Assembly: GCA_943331105.2 (NCBI GenBank)
Contig: CALQKH020000001.1
Coordinates: forward strand, 372,001-436,000
Length of the DNA stretch: 64,000 bases
Source of the DNA: Akkermansia muciniphila
GTDB taxonomy: Bacteria > Pseudomonadota > Gammaproteobacteria > Burkholderiales > Burkholderiaceae_C
Direction of reading: 5' to 3'
Shown piece after piece: positions 52,474-61,479 of the stretch. Made by a program: the position numbers and the translations under genes. Within the stretch, counting starts at the first letter, position 1. Each line of letters begins with the position of its first letter. The notes beneath the pieces are model-generated. The model saw only the letters and a program-made list of their open reading frames with translations. It ran no database searches and was not told where the DNA came from.

Positions 52474-54681
52474 TCACAATAAATGGACAGCGCTGTGTTG
52501 GGTCGATTTGACGGCTGTCCCATCGGGCCGCCAAACCATTAAAGCATCAAGCGCTTCCACCTGATCGCCGCGCACCCACAGCGGATTGATGTCGAGTTCA
52601 AGCAGATCGGGTCCCATTGCAGTAATTGCTTGGCTGATGCGCGCGATCACCGTCGCCAGCACGTCCAAGTGGGCGGCAGGCAAGCCGCGGTGACCTTGTA
52701 ACAGAGGCAGCCCCCGCAAGCTTTTGAGCATTCGGAGTGCTTCCTGGGCGCTGACTGGCAGGGGGCGCAAAGCCACGTCCTGCAGCACCTCGACCCAGAC
52801 GCCGCCCAAGCCGACGGCCATCACAGGCCCCCACAGTGAATCGCGACTGAATCCGACCAGCAGCTCGGTGCCCGGCGGCCGCATAGGAGCCACCAACACA
52901 CCATCGAGCCTGGCCTCAGGTGCATGCAGGCGGACTGCATTGGTGATTTGTGCAAAGGCTTCTTTGACGGCACTTTCACCGAGCAAGTTCAAGATCACCC
53001 CGCCTATGTCGCTTTTATGGGCAATATCGGCGCTGGCCACCTTAAGCACCACTGGGCCGCTCCAGATCTGCGCGTATTTCACCGCCTGTTCGGCCGTCGT
53101 GGCCATGCGGCCTGGGACCACTGGGACGCCCCAAGCGGCCAGCGCGTCCAGTGCCTCGCGCTCAGAGCGCGCTTGCCATTTTGGCTTGTGCTTTCCAAAA
53201 GAAGGCTTTGGCGTAGCGAAAGGCGGCGGCTCGGCCGAGTCATTAGACTCTTCTAAATAACGCTGTGACCATCGCACCGCCCCGGCCACCCCCGCCAGTG
53301 CTCGGTCCATCCCGCAAGCCAAGTAATTGGCGCCGATGTCGGCAATCGTCTGGCGCGCCATGTCGTTCACCACTGCCGGTGTGTAACTGGCCAAAAACCC
53401 CGGCACGCCAGCCTCACGCAATCCGCGCACGAGGTGCAGGTGCAATGCGGTCAATCGTTCATTGACCTGTTGGGGCTCGCTGGGAATGTCATACCAGGGA
53501 CACAGAAGTGCGGCGCAATCGGCCACGCTCGCCATGGCAAGCACTGCGCCCTCGCATTGTTCAGGAGTGACGGTACCGGTAAGATCGAGTGGGTTTTGGG
53601 CTGTGGCCACGGAAGGGATGGTGGACACCATCGCTGCTGCTGCTGCATCATTGAGCGGTGGCAGCACTAAACCATGGCGATGTGCGGTATCGGCTGCAAT
53701 CTCGCCCACCCCCCCCGAATTGGTCACGATGCCCACCCCCCGGCCGCGCAAAACGCCGCAACGGCCTGCAATGTCGGCGGTTGCAAGCAGGTCCTCCATG
53801 GCGTAGGTACGCAGGATTCCAAACTGCTGGCAAATGCCGTCAAACACCTTATCATTACCTACTAGGGCCCCTGTATGTGCCAAGGCAGATTGGGCGGTCA
53901 CCTCGCTGGAGCCTACCTTCAGCACCACCAAGGGTTTGCCAGCTCGCAAGGCCCTTGCGGCCACACGTAAAAAGCGCTCCGGCTCCCGCACCGTCTCAGC
54001 AAAAACTGCAATGGCGCGTGTTTGCGGCTCTTCAATCAAGCAGTCGATAAAGCTGGTGATGTCCAGGTCTGCCTCGTTGCCGGTTGAGATGACATGGCTC
54101 AAACCCACGTCCTGCTGATGCGCCAATTGAGCAAGAAAATGCGCAGTGGCGCCACTTTGGGACACGATCGCAACGCCATGTGCTCGCGAAGGCGCCTGAA
54201 CAGGCGTGGTCCAGGCGATGGCGTTTTGCGTGAAGTTGATGAAGCCCAAGCAGTTGGGGCCCAGCAGACGAATGCCGAGCCGCTTGGCTAAACCCAAAAT
54301 AGCATCTTGTTCGGCACGGCCTGCGGGGCCAAGCTCGGCATAGCCAGCGCTCAAGATGACGGCAGAGCGCCCGCCCGCGTCAGCCAATTCAGTCAGCGCC
54401 TGAGGCACGGCTTCACGGGGCACCATGATGAGTCCCAAGTCCAGTTGCTCGCCCACTGCTGCGCAGTGAGTAGCGCACAAGCGGCCATGCGCCATAGCAC
54501 CGCGCGGGTTGACCAAGTGGAGGCTGCCCGCATAAGCGTGGCGGACCAAGTTGTCGTGCACGCTGGTCGACCAGCGGGATTTATCTGAGGCACCTACGAG
54601 GACCACACTTTGCGGTGTCAACAAGGCCCGGGCGGATTCGGCCAACTTGCTGTCGTGAGAGGCATCCACGAGCCTAGACAT
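52474..54681 (-). CDS. Acetate--CoA ligase (ADP-forming)-type acyl-CoA synthetase
   Basis: A 735-residue fused acyl-CoA synthetase. The CoA-binding domain (about 20-130, SVVLVGASDKSRW) is followed by two succinyl-CoA-ligase-like domains with AIVSQSG and the phosphohistidine region ALAHTGALVGND, then a C-terminal ATP-grasp domain (GPVVLKVASADIAHKSDIGGVILNL, DINPLWV). The reaction is reversible acyl-CoA + ADP + Pi to acid + CoA + ATP for ADP-forming members. Start ATG 54681 lies 1 nt after the Bug gene stop. It is in an operon Bug-synthetase-nitronate monooxygenase-(broken hydratase). Exact acyl group unknown. Confidence 0.87.
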   Translation of the reverse strand: MSRLVDASHDSKLAESARALLTPQSVVLVGASDKSRWSTSVHDNLVRHAYAGSLHLVNPRGAMAHGRLCATHCAAVGEQLDLGLIMVPREAVPQALTELADAGGRSAVILSAGYAELGPAGRAEQDAILGLAKRLGIRLLGPNCLGFINFTQNAIAWTTPVQAPSRAHGVAIVSQSGATAHFLAQLAHQQDVGLSHVISTGNEADLDITSFIDCLIEEPQTRAIAVFAETVREPERFLRVAARALRAGKPLVVLKVGSSEVTAQSALAHTGALVGNDKVFDGICQQFGILRTYAMEDLLATADIAGRCGVLRGRGVGIVTNSGGVGEIAADTAHRHGLVLPPLNDAAAAAMVSTIPSVATAQNPLDLTGTVTPEQCEGAVLAMASVADCAALLCPWYDIPSEPQQVNERLTALHLHLVRGLREAGVPGFLASYTPAVVNDMARQTIADIGANYLACGMDRALAGVAGAVRWSQRYLEESNDSAEPPPFATPKPSFGKHKPKWQARSEREALDALAAWGVPVVPGRMATTAEQAVKYAQIWSGPVVLKVASADIAHKSDIGGVILNLLGESAVKEAFAQITNAVRLHAPEARLDGVLVAPMRPPGTELLVGFSRDSLWGPVMAVGLGGVWVEVLQDVALRPLPVSAQEALRMLKSLRGLPLLQGHRGLPAAHLDVLATVIARISQAITAMGPDLLELDINPLWVRGDQVEALDALMVWRPDGTAVKSTQHSAVHLL

Positions 54682-54682
54682 C

Positions 54683-55675
54683 TCAGAGTGCGATACCAAG
54701 CTTTTTAACCACCGCAGACCAGCGGTTGACCTCGGCTGTCACATACTGGCGCGCCAACTCTGGGCTTGACTTGGAAAAGGCTTGAATGCCGAGTTGGTCC
54801 AGCCTTTGCTGGACCGATGGTTTTTGCATGGCGCGCACTGTGGACCTCGCCAAGTAATCCACCACGTCTGCCGGTGTACCTTGGGGAGCGGCCAACAAGT
54901 TAGAGGTTCCAGCAATCAGGTCGTAGCCAGCTTCTCGCGCAGTAGGTATGTCGGGTGAAATTTTCTCCCGCGCCTCGGCCATGCAGCTGATGATGCGCAG
55001 TTTGCCGCTCTTGTGGTGGGGCAGCAAGGTGCCTGATGTTTCAACAATGAATTGCACATTGCCCGCGATGGTGTCGGTAATGGCCCCAGCACTGCCGGCG
55101 TAAGGTACGTCCACCACCTGTAGGCCAGCACGGTCCTTGAACAGTTCAGCTGCCAAGTGCACCGTGGTCCCCAAACCGGCATGCCCATAGGACAACTTGC
55201 CCGCATTGGCTTTGCAGTGGGCCACCAACCCCGGCAAGTCGGTCACGGGCAAGGCTGGGTTGACCGCAATGACAAAGGGCGCATTGGTGAGCAGTGCTAA
55301 CCACTGAAAGTCTTCAATGGGGTTGTAAGGTGGCTTGGCCCGTGAAATGGGTGCCGACACCGCGGTGGAGCCAGTGGCCAACATGAGATGGCTGCCATCC
55401 TTTGGGGCTCGCAAGAAATTCACCGCCACCGTCAGACCGCCCGCGCCAGGGCGGTTCTCCACGACCACGGGTCGACTGAGCTCCTCGCGCAGGGCTTCAG
55501 CCAAAATGCGTGCAAACAAGTCTCCTGAGCCGCCCGGCGGAAAACCTACAAACAGCCTTGCTGTGCCTTCGCTGGAGGGTATTTGCGCCGTAGCGCTCAG
55601 GCTGCTCATGCACAGGCCGGCTGCGGCGCTGAGGATTTGGCGGCGCTGCAAAAAACCAGAGTTACCTTGGGTCAT
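54683..55675 (-). CDS. Bug/TctC-type periplasmic receptor, Tat-like signal
   Basis: A 330-residue Bug-family solute receptor. The signal peptide has FLQRRQILSAAAGL, Tat-like, and ends near SATAQ. Motifs RLFVGFPPGGSGDLFAR and ENRPGAGGLTVAVNFLRAPKDG are typical. It precedes the acyl-CoA synthetase by 1 nt, so the ligand probably becomes that enzyme's substrate. It is the first gene of the minus-strand part of the repeat-bracketed block. Confidence 0.9.
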   Translation of the reverse strand: MTQGNSGFLQRRQILSAAAGLCMSSLSATAQIPSSEGTARLFVGFPPGGSGDLFARILAEALREELSRPVVVENRPGAGGLTVAVNFLRAPKDGSHLMLATGSTAVSAPISRAKPPYNPIEDFQWLALLTNAPFVIAVNPALPVTDLPGLVAHCKANAGKLSYGHAGLGTTVHLAAELFKDRAGLQVVDVPYAGSAGAITDTIAGNVQFIVETSGTLLPHHKSGKLRIISCMAEAREKISPDIPTAREAGYDLIAGTSNLLAAPQGTPADVVDYLARSTVRAMQKPSVQQRLDQLGIQAFSKSSPELARQYVTAEVNRWSAVVKKLGIAL

Positions 55676-55812
55676 GGAGAGTCTTTCAGTTGTCTATAAA
55701 GACTGCGGTTGCAAAGTGTCAACCGAAGGGTACAAAAAATGTAGCAGTGACCTAGCCCAGGGTCAATGGGGTTTTGCCCTCTTTCGGTCTTTTGCTGGCT
55801 TTGATAACGTTC

Positions 55813-55847
55813 TTTACAGGCTACTCTAAGCGCAAAAGTTCTGTAAA
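55813..55847. promoter_or_regulatory. Inverted repeat TTTACAG/CTGTAAA in a divergent gap
   Basis: TTTACAG at 55813-55819 and CTGTAAA at 55841-55847 form an inverted repeat with 21 bp between. It lies in the 294-bp gap between the Bug gene and the luciferase-like gene, which also holds an ATTTCGAAAA site (55871-55880). A transcription-factor binding role is possible but unproven. Confidence 0.35.
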
Positions 55848-55870
55848 CATTTTTTTAGCTTAAGGCCTAA

Positions 55871-55880
55871 ATTTCGAAAA
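55871..55880. promoter_or_regulatory. ATTTCGAAA motif upstream of the luciferase-like gene
   Basis: ATTTCGAAAA shares the core ATTTCGAAA with sites at 61480-61489 and 61609-61618 between the IclR and acyl-CoA ligase genes. It could be a shared operator of the IclR protein. A hairpin CGGTGG/CCACCG (55921-55940) lies between this site and the start codon. Confidence 0.45.
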
Positions 55881-55969
55881 TAAGATTTCAGGACCGGCTT
55901 TCTTGCCCCAACCGCAAAACCGGTGGTGAAAGCGCCACCGTCTAACCGCCACCTAAGGAGATATATCGC

Positions 55970-57046
55970 ATGAAGCTCGGATTTTTCACCATGCCCATGC
56001 ACCCCATTGGTAAGGATTGGCAGCAATCTTTGCGTGAGGACAGGGAGGCGTTCATCTTGGCCGACGAGTTGGGCTTCGTCGAGGGTTACTGTGGCGAGCA
56101 TTCCACCGACCCTGAAGAAAACATCACCTCCAGCGCGATTTTCATGGCCACGCTGGCCCATGCCACGCGCCGCATCAAGCTGGGCACGGGCACGCTCAAC
56201 ATGCCCAACCACCACCCGGCTGCGGTGGCCAGCGAAATTGCCATGCTTGACCACCTTTTGGGCGGGCGATTCATCTTGGGTATCAGCCCGGGCGCACTGC
56301 CGTCAGATGCCGAGGTCTTTGGTAACATGGACATGGCCAGGCCGGCCATGTTTTTGGAGGCCATTAACCAGGTCTTGCAAATTTGGGCGAGCGAGCCGCC
56401 CTACAACATCCAGGGCCAGTTCTGGAACATCAGTTCTGCGCGAACGCACATTCCTGAAACAGGCATGGGCACCATCCCCAAGCCGCTTCAACGCCCGCAC
56501 CCGCCCATTGTGGTGACGGCGGTGGCCCCCTTCTCGCAGGGCATTGCCGAGGCCGCTGCCCGTGGGTGGGAGCCGATTTCAGCCAACTTTTTGCTGCCCA
56601 AGTGGGTGCGCACGCATTGGACAAAGTACGTCGAAGGTTGTGAGCGCACTGGACGCGTTGCCGATGAGGCAAACTGGCGCGTGGCCAAAACGGTGTTTGT
56701 GGCCAAAGACGACGCAACCGCCAAGGCCTACGCGATGGACCCCGCAGGCCCTTACCACTACTACTACAACACTTTGTTCAAAAAGCTCAAACGGCGCGGC
56801 GCACTGGGGGTGTTCAAGTCAGACCCTAAAATGCCTGACGACCAGGTCACGCTCGAAGGCGTGATGGAACAGTTGGTCATTCATGGTTCACCAGGCCGGG
56901 TGGTCGATAAGCTTCATGAATTCCGAGAAGTCACAGGCGATTTCGGCACCCTGCTTTACGCGGGTGTGGACTGGAAAGACCCGGCGCTGGCCCGCCAGTC
57001 CATGACTCTGATGGCCGAGAAGGTTGCCCCCCTCGTGGGCCGCTGA
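55970..57046 (+). CDS. LLM-class (luciferase-like) flavin-dependent monooxygenase
   Basis: A 358-residue bacterial-luciferase-fold flavoprotein. Residues MKLGFFTMPMHPIGKDW at the start, GLFAE-like EGYCGEHSTDP, LGTGTLNMPNHHPAAVASEIAMLDHLLGGRFILGISPG and the C-terminal VIHGSPGRVVDKL are characteristic. It needs FMNH2 supplied by a separate reductase, which is not seen nearby. A strong Shine-Dalgarno (AAGGAG, 55955-55960) precedes ATG 55970. In sequence style it resembles limonene- or alkane-type LLM oxidases, but the substrate is unknown. Confidence 0.88.
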   Translation: MKLGFFTMPMHPIGKDWQQSLREDREAFILADELGFVEGYCGEHSTDPEENITSSAIFMATLAHATRRIKLGTGTLNMPNHHPAAVASEIAMLDHLLGGRFILGISPGALPSDAEVFGNMDMARPAMFLEAINQVLQIWASEPPYNIQGQFWNISSARTHIPETGMGTIPKPLQRPHPPIVVTAVAPFSQGIAEAAARGWEPISANFLLPKWVRTHWTKYVEGCERTGRVADEANWRVAKTVFVAKDDATAKAYAMDPAGPYHYYYNTLFKKLKRRGALGVFKSDPKMPDDQVTLEGVMEQLVIHGSPGRVVDKLHEFREVTGDFGTLLYAGVDWKDPALARQSMTLMAEKVAPLVGR

Positions 57047-57139
57047 GCAGGCGCAGCCCCATTACCCAAGATCGTGCTGCGCACCGAGCAGACCATTGCC
57101 GAGCTGGGCGGCATTAGATGTTTGAGAAATAACACTCTT

Positions 57140-57895
57140 TCATTGCGTGTCAATGCCGCTTCGGGCCTGCACTGGAAATTGCAAAACCAAGAGTTCTGCA
57201 CCTTCGCTTCCAGCTTGCATCAACAAGTCTTCCTCATGCGAGCCGAAAGCGACTGTCATGGTCTGTGCCTCGGCGTCATTAAGTTTGACGGAGCCGCTTG
57301 TCACAATGTAATAACGCCCACCGTAAGGACTTTGCGTCGGCAGTTGTTGACGGCTGCCGGGCGGCAGACGGACAAAGTGTGCCGCCAAGCCATCCGCGCG
57401 GGGGCCAATTAAATTTTCGACGCTGGGTGCCATGAGTGCAGGCAAGTCACAGGTGCCAACCGAGCCAGTCGGTACGCCATGAGTTTGTTCTCGTTTTTGT
57501 CGGACGCCCGATCTGAGTCGTTCCAGAGAGCCAGGCTTGTGAATGTACCAAGCCCCCGTGTCACCCGACATGCGCATGGTCAGGTACGAGACGCCTTCAG
57601 GCCCTGCGGTGATCGGGCCGTACGCCGTTTCTGGCGCTGAGTAATGTACGTTGAGCCGATTAACAACATGCTTTCCGATAGACCCACTGCCGGCCATGAT
57701 GACCTGGAATTGGTGCTCTAAGTGGAAGTGCGTCGGAGTCACCCATAGGGGGTCTTGCTCAACTAAAAAAGCCTGTGCGCCCGGATGTCTTTGCGTGTGG
57801 GTGCCAATGATGTCGGTGATTCGTCCTTCAAATGTGTCTTTTTTAAAGGCTTTTCTTCCGAGTTCTGCGGTTTCCCAGTTTTGAATTTTGAGCAT
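57140..57895 (-). CDS. Cupin-like protein of unknown function
   Basis: A 251-residue protein with an apparent bicupin fold. THFHLEHQFQVIMAGSG (about 55-72) gives cupin motif 1 with metal-binding histidines and glutamine; a second half (residues 180-250, GRYYIVTSGSVKLNDAEAQTMTVAFGSHEEDLLM) is a second beta-barrel lacking an obvious metal set. I do not recognise a named family. It is convergent with the luciferase-like gene and may supply a dioxygenase, isomerase or sensor step in the same pathway. Confidence 0.6.
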   Translation of the reverse strand: MLKIQNWETAELGRKAFKKDTFEGRITDIIGTHTQRHPGAQAFLVEQDPLWVTPTHFHLEHQFQVIMAGSGSIGKHVVNRLNVHYSAPETAYGPITAGPEGVSYLTMRMSGDTGAWYIHKPGSLERLRSGVRQKREQTHGVPTGSVGTCDLPALMAPSVENLIGPRADGLAAHFVRLPPGSRQQLPTQSPYGGRYYIVTSGSVKLNDAEAQTMTVAFGSHEEDLLMQAGSEGAELLVLQFPVQARSGIDTQ

Positions 57896-58005
57896 CTTGC
57901 GTCTCCCAAGGAGGTATGAACTTGGTTGGCTGCCCTAGCTTTTGGGCGAGGGTGCCAGTTGGTTCAGGTTTGAAGTCTTTGTACCGACAGATCATGACAT
58001 ACCTC

Positions 58006-58075
58006 ATCATAAACCGCCTAAGATTTTGATGGGCAAGTAGATCAAGCTCTTGGTGTCCAGTTCATCTTTCTAAAT
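58006..58075 (+). repeat. 70-bp direct repeat, copy B
   Basis: The segment starting ATCATAAACCGCCTAAG matches 51061-51130 at 61 of 70 positions. With copy A it brackets about 6.9 kb holding five intact genes and a truncated crotonase. It precedes the decayed mazF by about 85 bp. Confidence 0.8.
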
Positions 58076-58159
58076 ATTGGGGCGGCGCCACTACCCATGG
58101 CTTTAGACCGAGAGATTCGCTAAAGCCCCTACTGCCGGCTAAACCGCTTAATCAACTGA

Positions 58160-58456
58160 TCCACGCGCTGCGGACATGAACTTGAGTTCGGCCAAGGTGT
58201 GTTCATCGTATTTGCGAACGGCAAAACAGGCTTGATGGCCTGTTGCCCGATGTTCACCAAAATCAAAGATCATCCGTTCGAAGTGGTCACCCAAGTCAAC
58301 GGCGTTGATTGTGCGGTCCTATCAGACCAAGTGAAGTCTCTCGATTGGAAAATCCGACGCGCCAAAAAGAATGCCGTAGTCAGTGCAGACGTTATGCTGC
58401 ATGTCGGGGCCAAAGTGAAGGCTAGAACAAGACGCCAAACTGACACAAGCCACTAG
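58160..58456 (+). pseudogene. mazF: MazF-type mRNA interferase, decayed 5' end
   Basis: The frame reads GHELEFGQGVFIVFANGKTGLMACCPMF, then PFEVVTQVNGVDCAVLSDQVKSLDWKIRRAKKNA, which matches the C-terminal two-thirds of MazF/PemK toxins (NGKTGL, PFEV, DQVKSLDW). The N-terminal part with the conserved RG(D/E) strand is absent, and an in-frame stop lies at 58157-58159. A GTG at 58199 could restart translation, but a shortened protein would lack catalytic residues. No antitoxin gene remains. It is probably a remnant left by rearrangement beside repeat copy B. Confidence 0.7.
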
Positions 58457-58677
58457 CAATGCACAGGTCAATGCAATGGCGCCACCAAAGACTATGAATT
58501 TTCAGAATTTCATCATCGCTGGATTTTAGAGATGCTTGATTTTGTGTGTTTATTCGCCGTTGGTGATCGATTGATTTAATGTGGTTTTTATAAATTTGTT
58601 AATGAGTCAGCCCACCCCATACACCCTCGCCCAGCGACCTCAGCAAACTCAGAAAGAACAGAAAAAAACTGAACCGA
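58457..58677. other. AT-rich gap without recognisable gene
   Basis: These 221 bp hold no supported ORF. The stretch from about 58530 to 58610 is noticeably AT-rich for this genome (TTTATAAATTTGTTAATGAG), consistent with foreign or decayed DNA next to the mazF relic. Confidence 0.5.
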
Positions 58678-59445
58678 CTACTCACCACCCCACACAGGCG
58701 GACGACGCTCAGCAAACGCTAGGGCGCCCTCTCGTGCATCCTTTGATGCAAGCACCGGCGCAGTGATCGGATCTTGCAGGGCAAACATGAGGTCCAGCGG
58801 CCAGTCGCGCTGCTCAACGATGACTCGCTTGCTGGCAGCGACAGACATTGGGGCATTGGCAATCACACGCCGCGCAAGCGCGATGGCTTCAGGCAAGGCC
58901 TGGCCTGGCTCCACCACTGCATTGAAAAGGCCGAAAGGCGCCAAGCGTTCAGCAGAATACATTTCACCGGTCAGCGCCATCTCCATGGCGATGCGCTGGG
59001 GCAACAGGCGGGGCAGCCGCATCAATCCCCCCGCGGCGGCAGCTAGGCCGCGCTTGGCTTCAGGCAGACCAAACTGGGCATTACGCGCCACCACGGCCAA
59101 GTCGCAGCACAGCATGGCCTCGAAGCCACCTGCTAGGCAGTAGCCCTCCACGGCAGCAATCAGCGGCTTAAGCGGCGGCGTGCGCGCTATGCCCAAAATA
59201 CCGCGACCTTCCACACGCGTAACCTCACCACGCAAAAAAGCCTTGAGGTCCATGCCCGAGCAGAAGGTACCGCCCGCGCCAGTCAAGACGGCGGCGTGCA
59301 ACGCAGGGTTGCGCTCCATCTCGTCGATGGCTTCGCACACACCGTAAGAGACAGCGCGGTTGACTGCATTTTTTTGCTCAGGCCGATTGATGGTGATGAT
59401 GACCAGGCCGTCTGAGTGTTCAATCAAAACTTCAGGAGTGTTCAT
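58678..59445 (-). CDS. Enoyl-CoA hydratase/isomerase (crotonase) family protein
   Basis: A 255-residue crotonase-fold enzyme. The oxyanion-hole stretches are GAGGTFCSGMDLKAF (about 57-71) and AVEGYCLAGGFE (about 98-109); GLPEAKRGLAAAAGG carries a glutamate in the acid/base region. The exact reaction (hydratase, isomerase or hydrolase) cannot be decided. It is last in a minus-strand run IclR-CaiB-crotonase, 18 nt after the CoA-transferase. A truncated relative lies at 51210-51317. Confidence 0.9.
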   Translation of the reverse strand: MNTPEVLIEHSDGLVIITINRPEQKNAVNRAVSYGVCEAIDEMERNPALHAAVLTGAGGTFCSGMDLKAFLRGEVTRVEGRGILGIARTPPLKPLIAAVEGYCLAGGFEAMLCCDLAVVARNAQFGLPEAKRGLAAAAGGLMRLPRLLPQRIAMEMALTGEMYSAERLAPFGLFNAVVEPGQALPEAIALARRVIANAPMSVAASKRVIVEQRDWPLDLMFALQDPITAPVLASKDAREGALAFAERRPPVWGGE

Positions 59446-59463
59446 GAGGGTGTCAATGTTGAG

Positions 59464-60678
59464 TCAAGTGGTGCCGTTTTGAGCAAGCGTGGCGATGCGA
59501 GCCGCATCGTAACCAAGTGCCGCAAGCACATCACCCGTATGCTGCCCAAGCGAAGGTGGTGGCGAGTTGATGCTTGCCGGTGTGCCAGAGAACTTCACTG
59601 GGAAACCCAGCTGCGGAATGCGGCCCTCGATCGGATGGTCTACATGCAAAAGCATTTGACGCGCACGCATGTGCGGGTCGTCGAATGCCTCACGCATGGA
59701 ATTGACCGGGCCACCAGGAATGTCGTTGGCAAAAAACAGGTCAACCCATTCCTGTCGTGTTCGCTGGCGAAAGACATTCTCCATCAGTTGGAACTGGCTC
59801 TCACGGGCATCGCCCTCGGGAAACTGATCTTCCTTCAGCTGTGGCACGCCTGCGAGATCGCAAAAGCGAGCCCAAAAATGATCCTCTAGCGCGCCCAGCG
59901 TCACATAGTGACCATCCTTGCAGCGAAAAATGCCGTAGCACGGCGCGCCGCCAGTATTGCGGTATTCACCCCCCTTGGGCTCCACGCTGCCAAACAAGGG
60001 CTCCGCCGCATGGTAGGTAAGGAACGCCACAGCGGCGTCCATCATGGAGACATCGACGAACTGGCCTTCTCCTGTGTTTTGTCGCGCGAGCACGGCTGCC
60101 AGAATGCCCCAGGCGCCAATCATCGAAGCACCAATATCTGCGGCAAGGAGCCCAGGCACCATCGGGCCTTCGCCTGCTTTGCCAAAGAGGGGCAGCGCCC
60201 CGATAACGCCAAGGTAATTGAGGTCATGCCCCGCAACACGCCGATAAGGTCCGTCCTGACCATACCCGGAGATGGCGCAGTAAACCAGACGAGGGTTGAT
60301 CTTCTTGAGTTCTTCGTAACCTAAGCCTAGACGGTCCATGACGCCTGGACGAAAACCTTCGACCACCACATCGGACTGCGCAGCGAGTTCGCGAAAGATC
60401 TTTTTGCCTTCCTCGTGTTTGAGGTTCAAGGTCATGCTCCGCTTGTTTCGGTTGCATAAGAGAAATGTGCCTGAATCGACCTTGCCCATTGGCGGGAAGC
60501 TACGCTGGTAATCGCCGCGTCCAGGCTCCTCCACCTTCAGAATGTCAGCTCCAAGATCACCCAACAATTGGGTGCAGAGGGCGGCAGGTAACAGCCGACT
60601 TGCATCTAGCACTTTCAGTCCAGTGAGCGCACCGCGCAGATCTTTTGGGGTGTGGGTATTGCGGTCACTGTTTGTCAT
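59464..60678 (-). CDS. CaiB/BaiF family CoA-transferase or racemase
   Basis: A 404-residue class III CoA-transferase-fold protein. VLDASRLLPAALCTQLLGDLGADILKVE and GHDLNYLGVIGALP (catalytic aspartate in GHDLNY) are typical; GEGQFVDVSMMDAAVAFL follows. The local sequence resembles alpha-methylacyl-CoA racemases and related CoA-transferases. Its ATG overlaps the iclR stop as ATGA. It probably moves CoA from a product or donor to the acid handled by this cluster. Confidence 0.88.
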   Translation of the reverse strand: MTNSDRNTHTPKDLRGALTGLKVLDASRLLPAALCTQLLGDLGADILKVEEPGRGDYQRSFPPMGKVDSGTFLLCNRNKRSMTLNLKHEEGKKIFRELAAQSDVVVEGFRPGVMDRLGLGYEELKKINPRLVYCAISGYGQDGPYRRVAGHDLNYLGVIGALPLFGKAGEGPMVPGLLAADIGASMIGAWGILAAVLARQNTGEGQFVDVSMMDAAVAFLTYHAAEPLFGSVEPKGGEYRNTGGAPCYGIFRCKDGHYVTLGALEDHFWARFCDLAGVPQLKEDQFPEGDARESQFQLMENVFRQRTRQEWVDLFFANDIPGGPVNSMREAFDDPHMRARQMLLHVDHPIEGRIPQLGFPVKFSGTPASINSPPPSLGQHTGDVLAALGYDAARIATLAQNGTT

Positions 60679-61448
60679 GTGGAGGCTTTCCTTCGTGTGC
60701 CGCGGTGTTCGTGGCCCAATTGTTTGTCAATCTGATCAACACAGGCACGCGCCTCTGTCAATATTTTGCGCTCGTGTGTTTTGGTTGCGCGGGTGGACAG
60801 CACCGACACGTGCACTGCTGCAACAACGTTCCCCGTCCCGTCGCGTATTGGTAAGGCATAGCCCACCACGCCGGCCATGGCTTCCTCCTCGCTTCTCGAG
60901 AAGCCCACGTCACGAATGCGAGCGTATTCCTTCTTTAACTGCTGCGGATCGGTGATGGTGACGGGCGTCATTTTGGGCAGCTTGCCGGCAAGCGCATGAG
61001 CTTCGAGCCGCCCATCGAGTGCCGCAAATAGCTTTCCAGTGGCAGTGCAGTGCATCATCAATGGCTCGCCCAGTCGAATGTCCAGTGAGATTCGCTGGTT
61101 GCCTAAAACGCGGTCCACGTAGATAACTCGTTGGCCAACTCGCATGGCCAGGTAAATGTCGTCACCAAGTTCGCGCGCAAGGTCCTGCAGCGGCCGCCGT
61201 GCCACCGTGCGCAAGTCAAGCGACTGGACGGTGCGCAACGCAAGCGACACTGTGCGCGGACCGACGGCATAGCGCAGGTCGTCATCGATCGTGACCACCT
61301 CAGCGCTCACCATGGTCTGCAGCATGTTGTGCAGGCTGCTCACTGGCAGGTCTAGAGCCTGTTTGATTTCTGTCAGGCGCAAAGGGGTATTGCGCTCGGT
61401 CAGCAGCTTGAGGATGTCGAAGGTTCTCAGGTAGCGCTCTGGGCTCAT
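60675..61448 (-). CDS. IclR-family transcriptional regulator
   Basis: A 257-residue regulator. The N-terminal winged helix-turn-helix (ERYLRTFDILKLLTERNTPLRLTEIKQALDLPVSSLHNMLQTM) is followed by the IclR effector domain with LPMMHCTATGKLFAALDG-like stretch, VGFSRSEEEAMAGVVGYALPIRD and AAVHVSVLS. It is divergent from the acyl-CoA ligase across a 192-bp gap that holds two ATTTCGAAA sites, and overlaps the CoA-transferase gene, so it is autogenously placed to control both operons. Confidence 0.92.
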   Translation of the reverse strand: MSPERYLRTFDILKLLTERNTPLRLTEIKQALDLPVSSLHNMLQTMVSAEVVTIDDDLRYAVGPRTVSLALRTVQSLDLRTVARRPLQDLARELGDDIYLAMRVGQRVIYVDRVLGNQRISLDIRLGEPLMMHCTATGKLFAALDGRLEAHALAGKLPKMTPVTITDPQQLKKEYARIRDVGFSRSEEEAMAGVVGYALPIRDGTGNVVAAVHVSVLSTRATKTHERKILTEARACVDQIDKQLGHEHRGTRRKAST

Positions 61449-61479
61449 GGTCGGTGCGGACTCACATTAAAAATTCGTA

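Noticed and set aside
51061-58075. Insertion sequence or transposon with terminal repeats
   Set aside because: The repeats are direct, not inverted, and no transposase or integrase is found between or beside them; called only a repeat-bracketed block.
58199-58456. Intact MazF-like toxin starting at GTG 58199
   Set aside because: The start would remove the first strand and catalytic arginine region of the fold, no antitoxin gene is present, and the frame is closed by a stop just upstream; treated as a relic.
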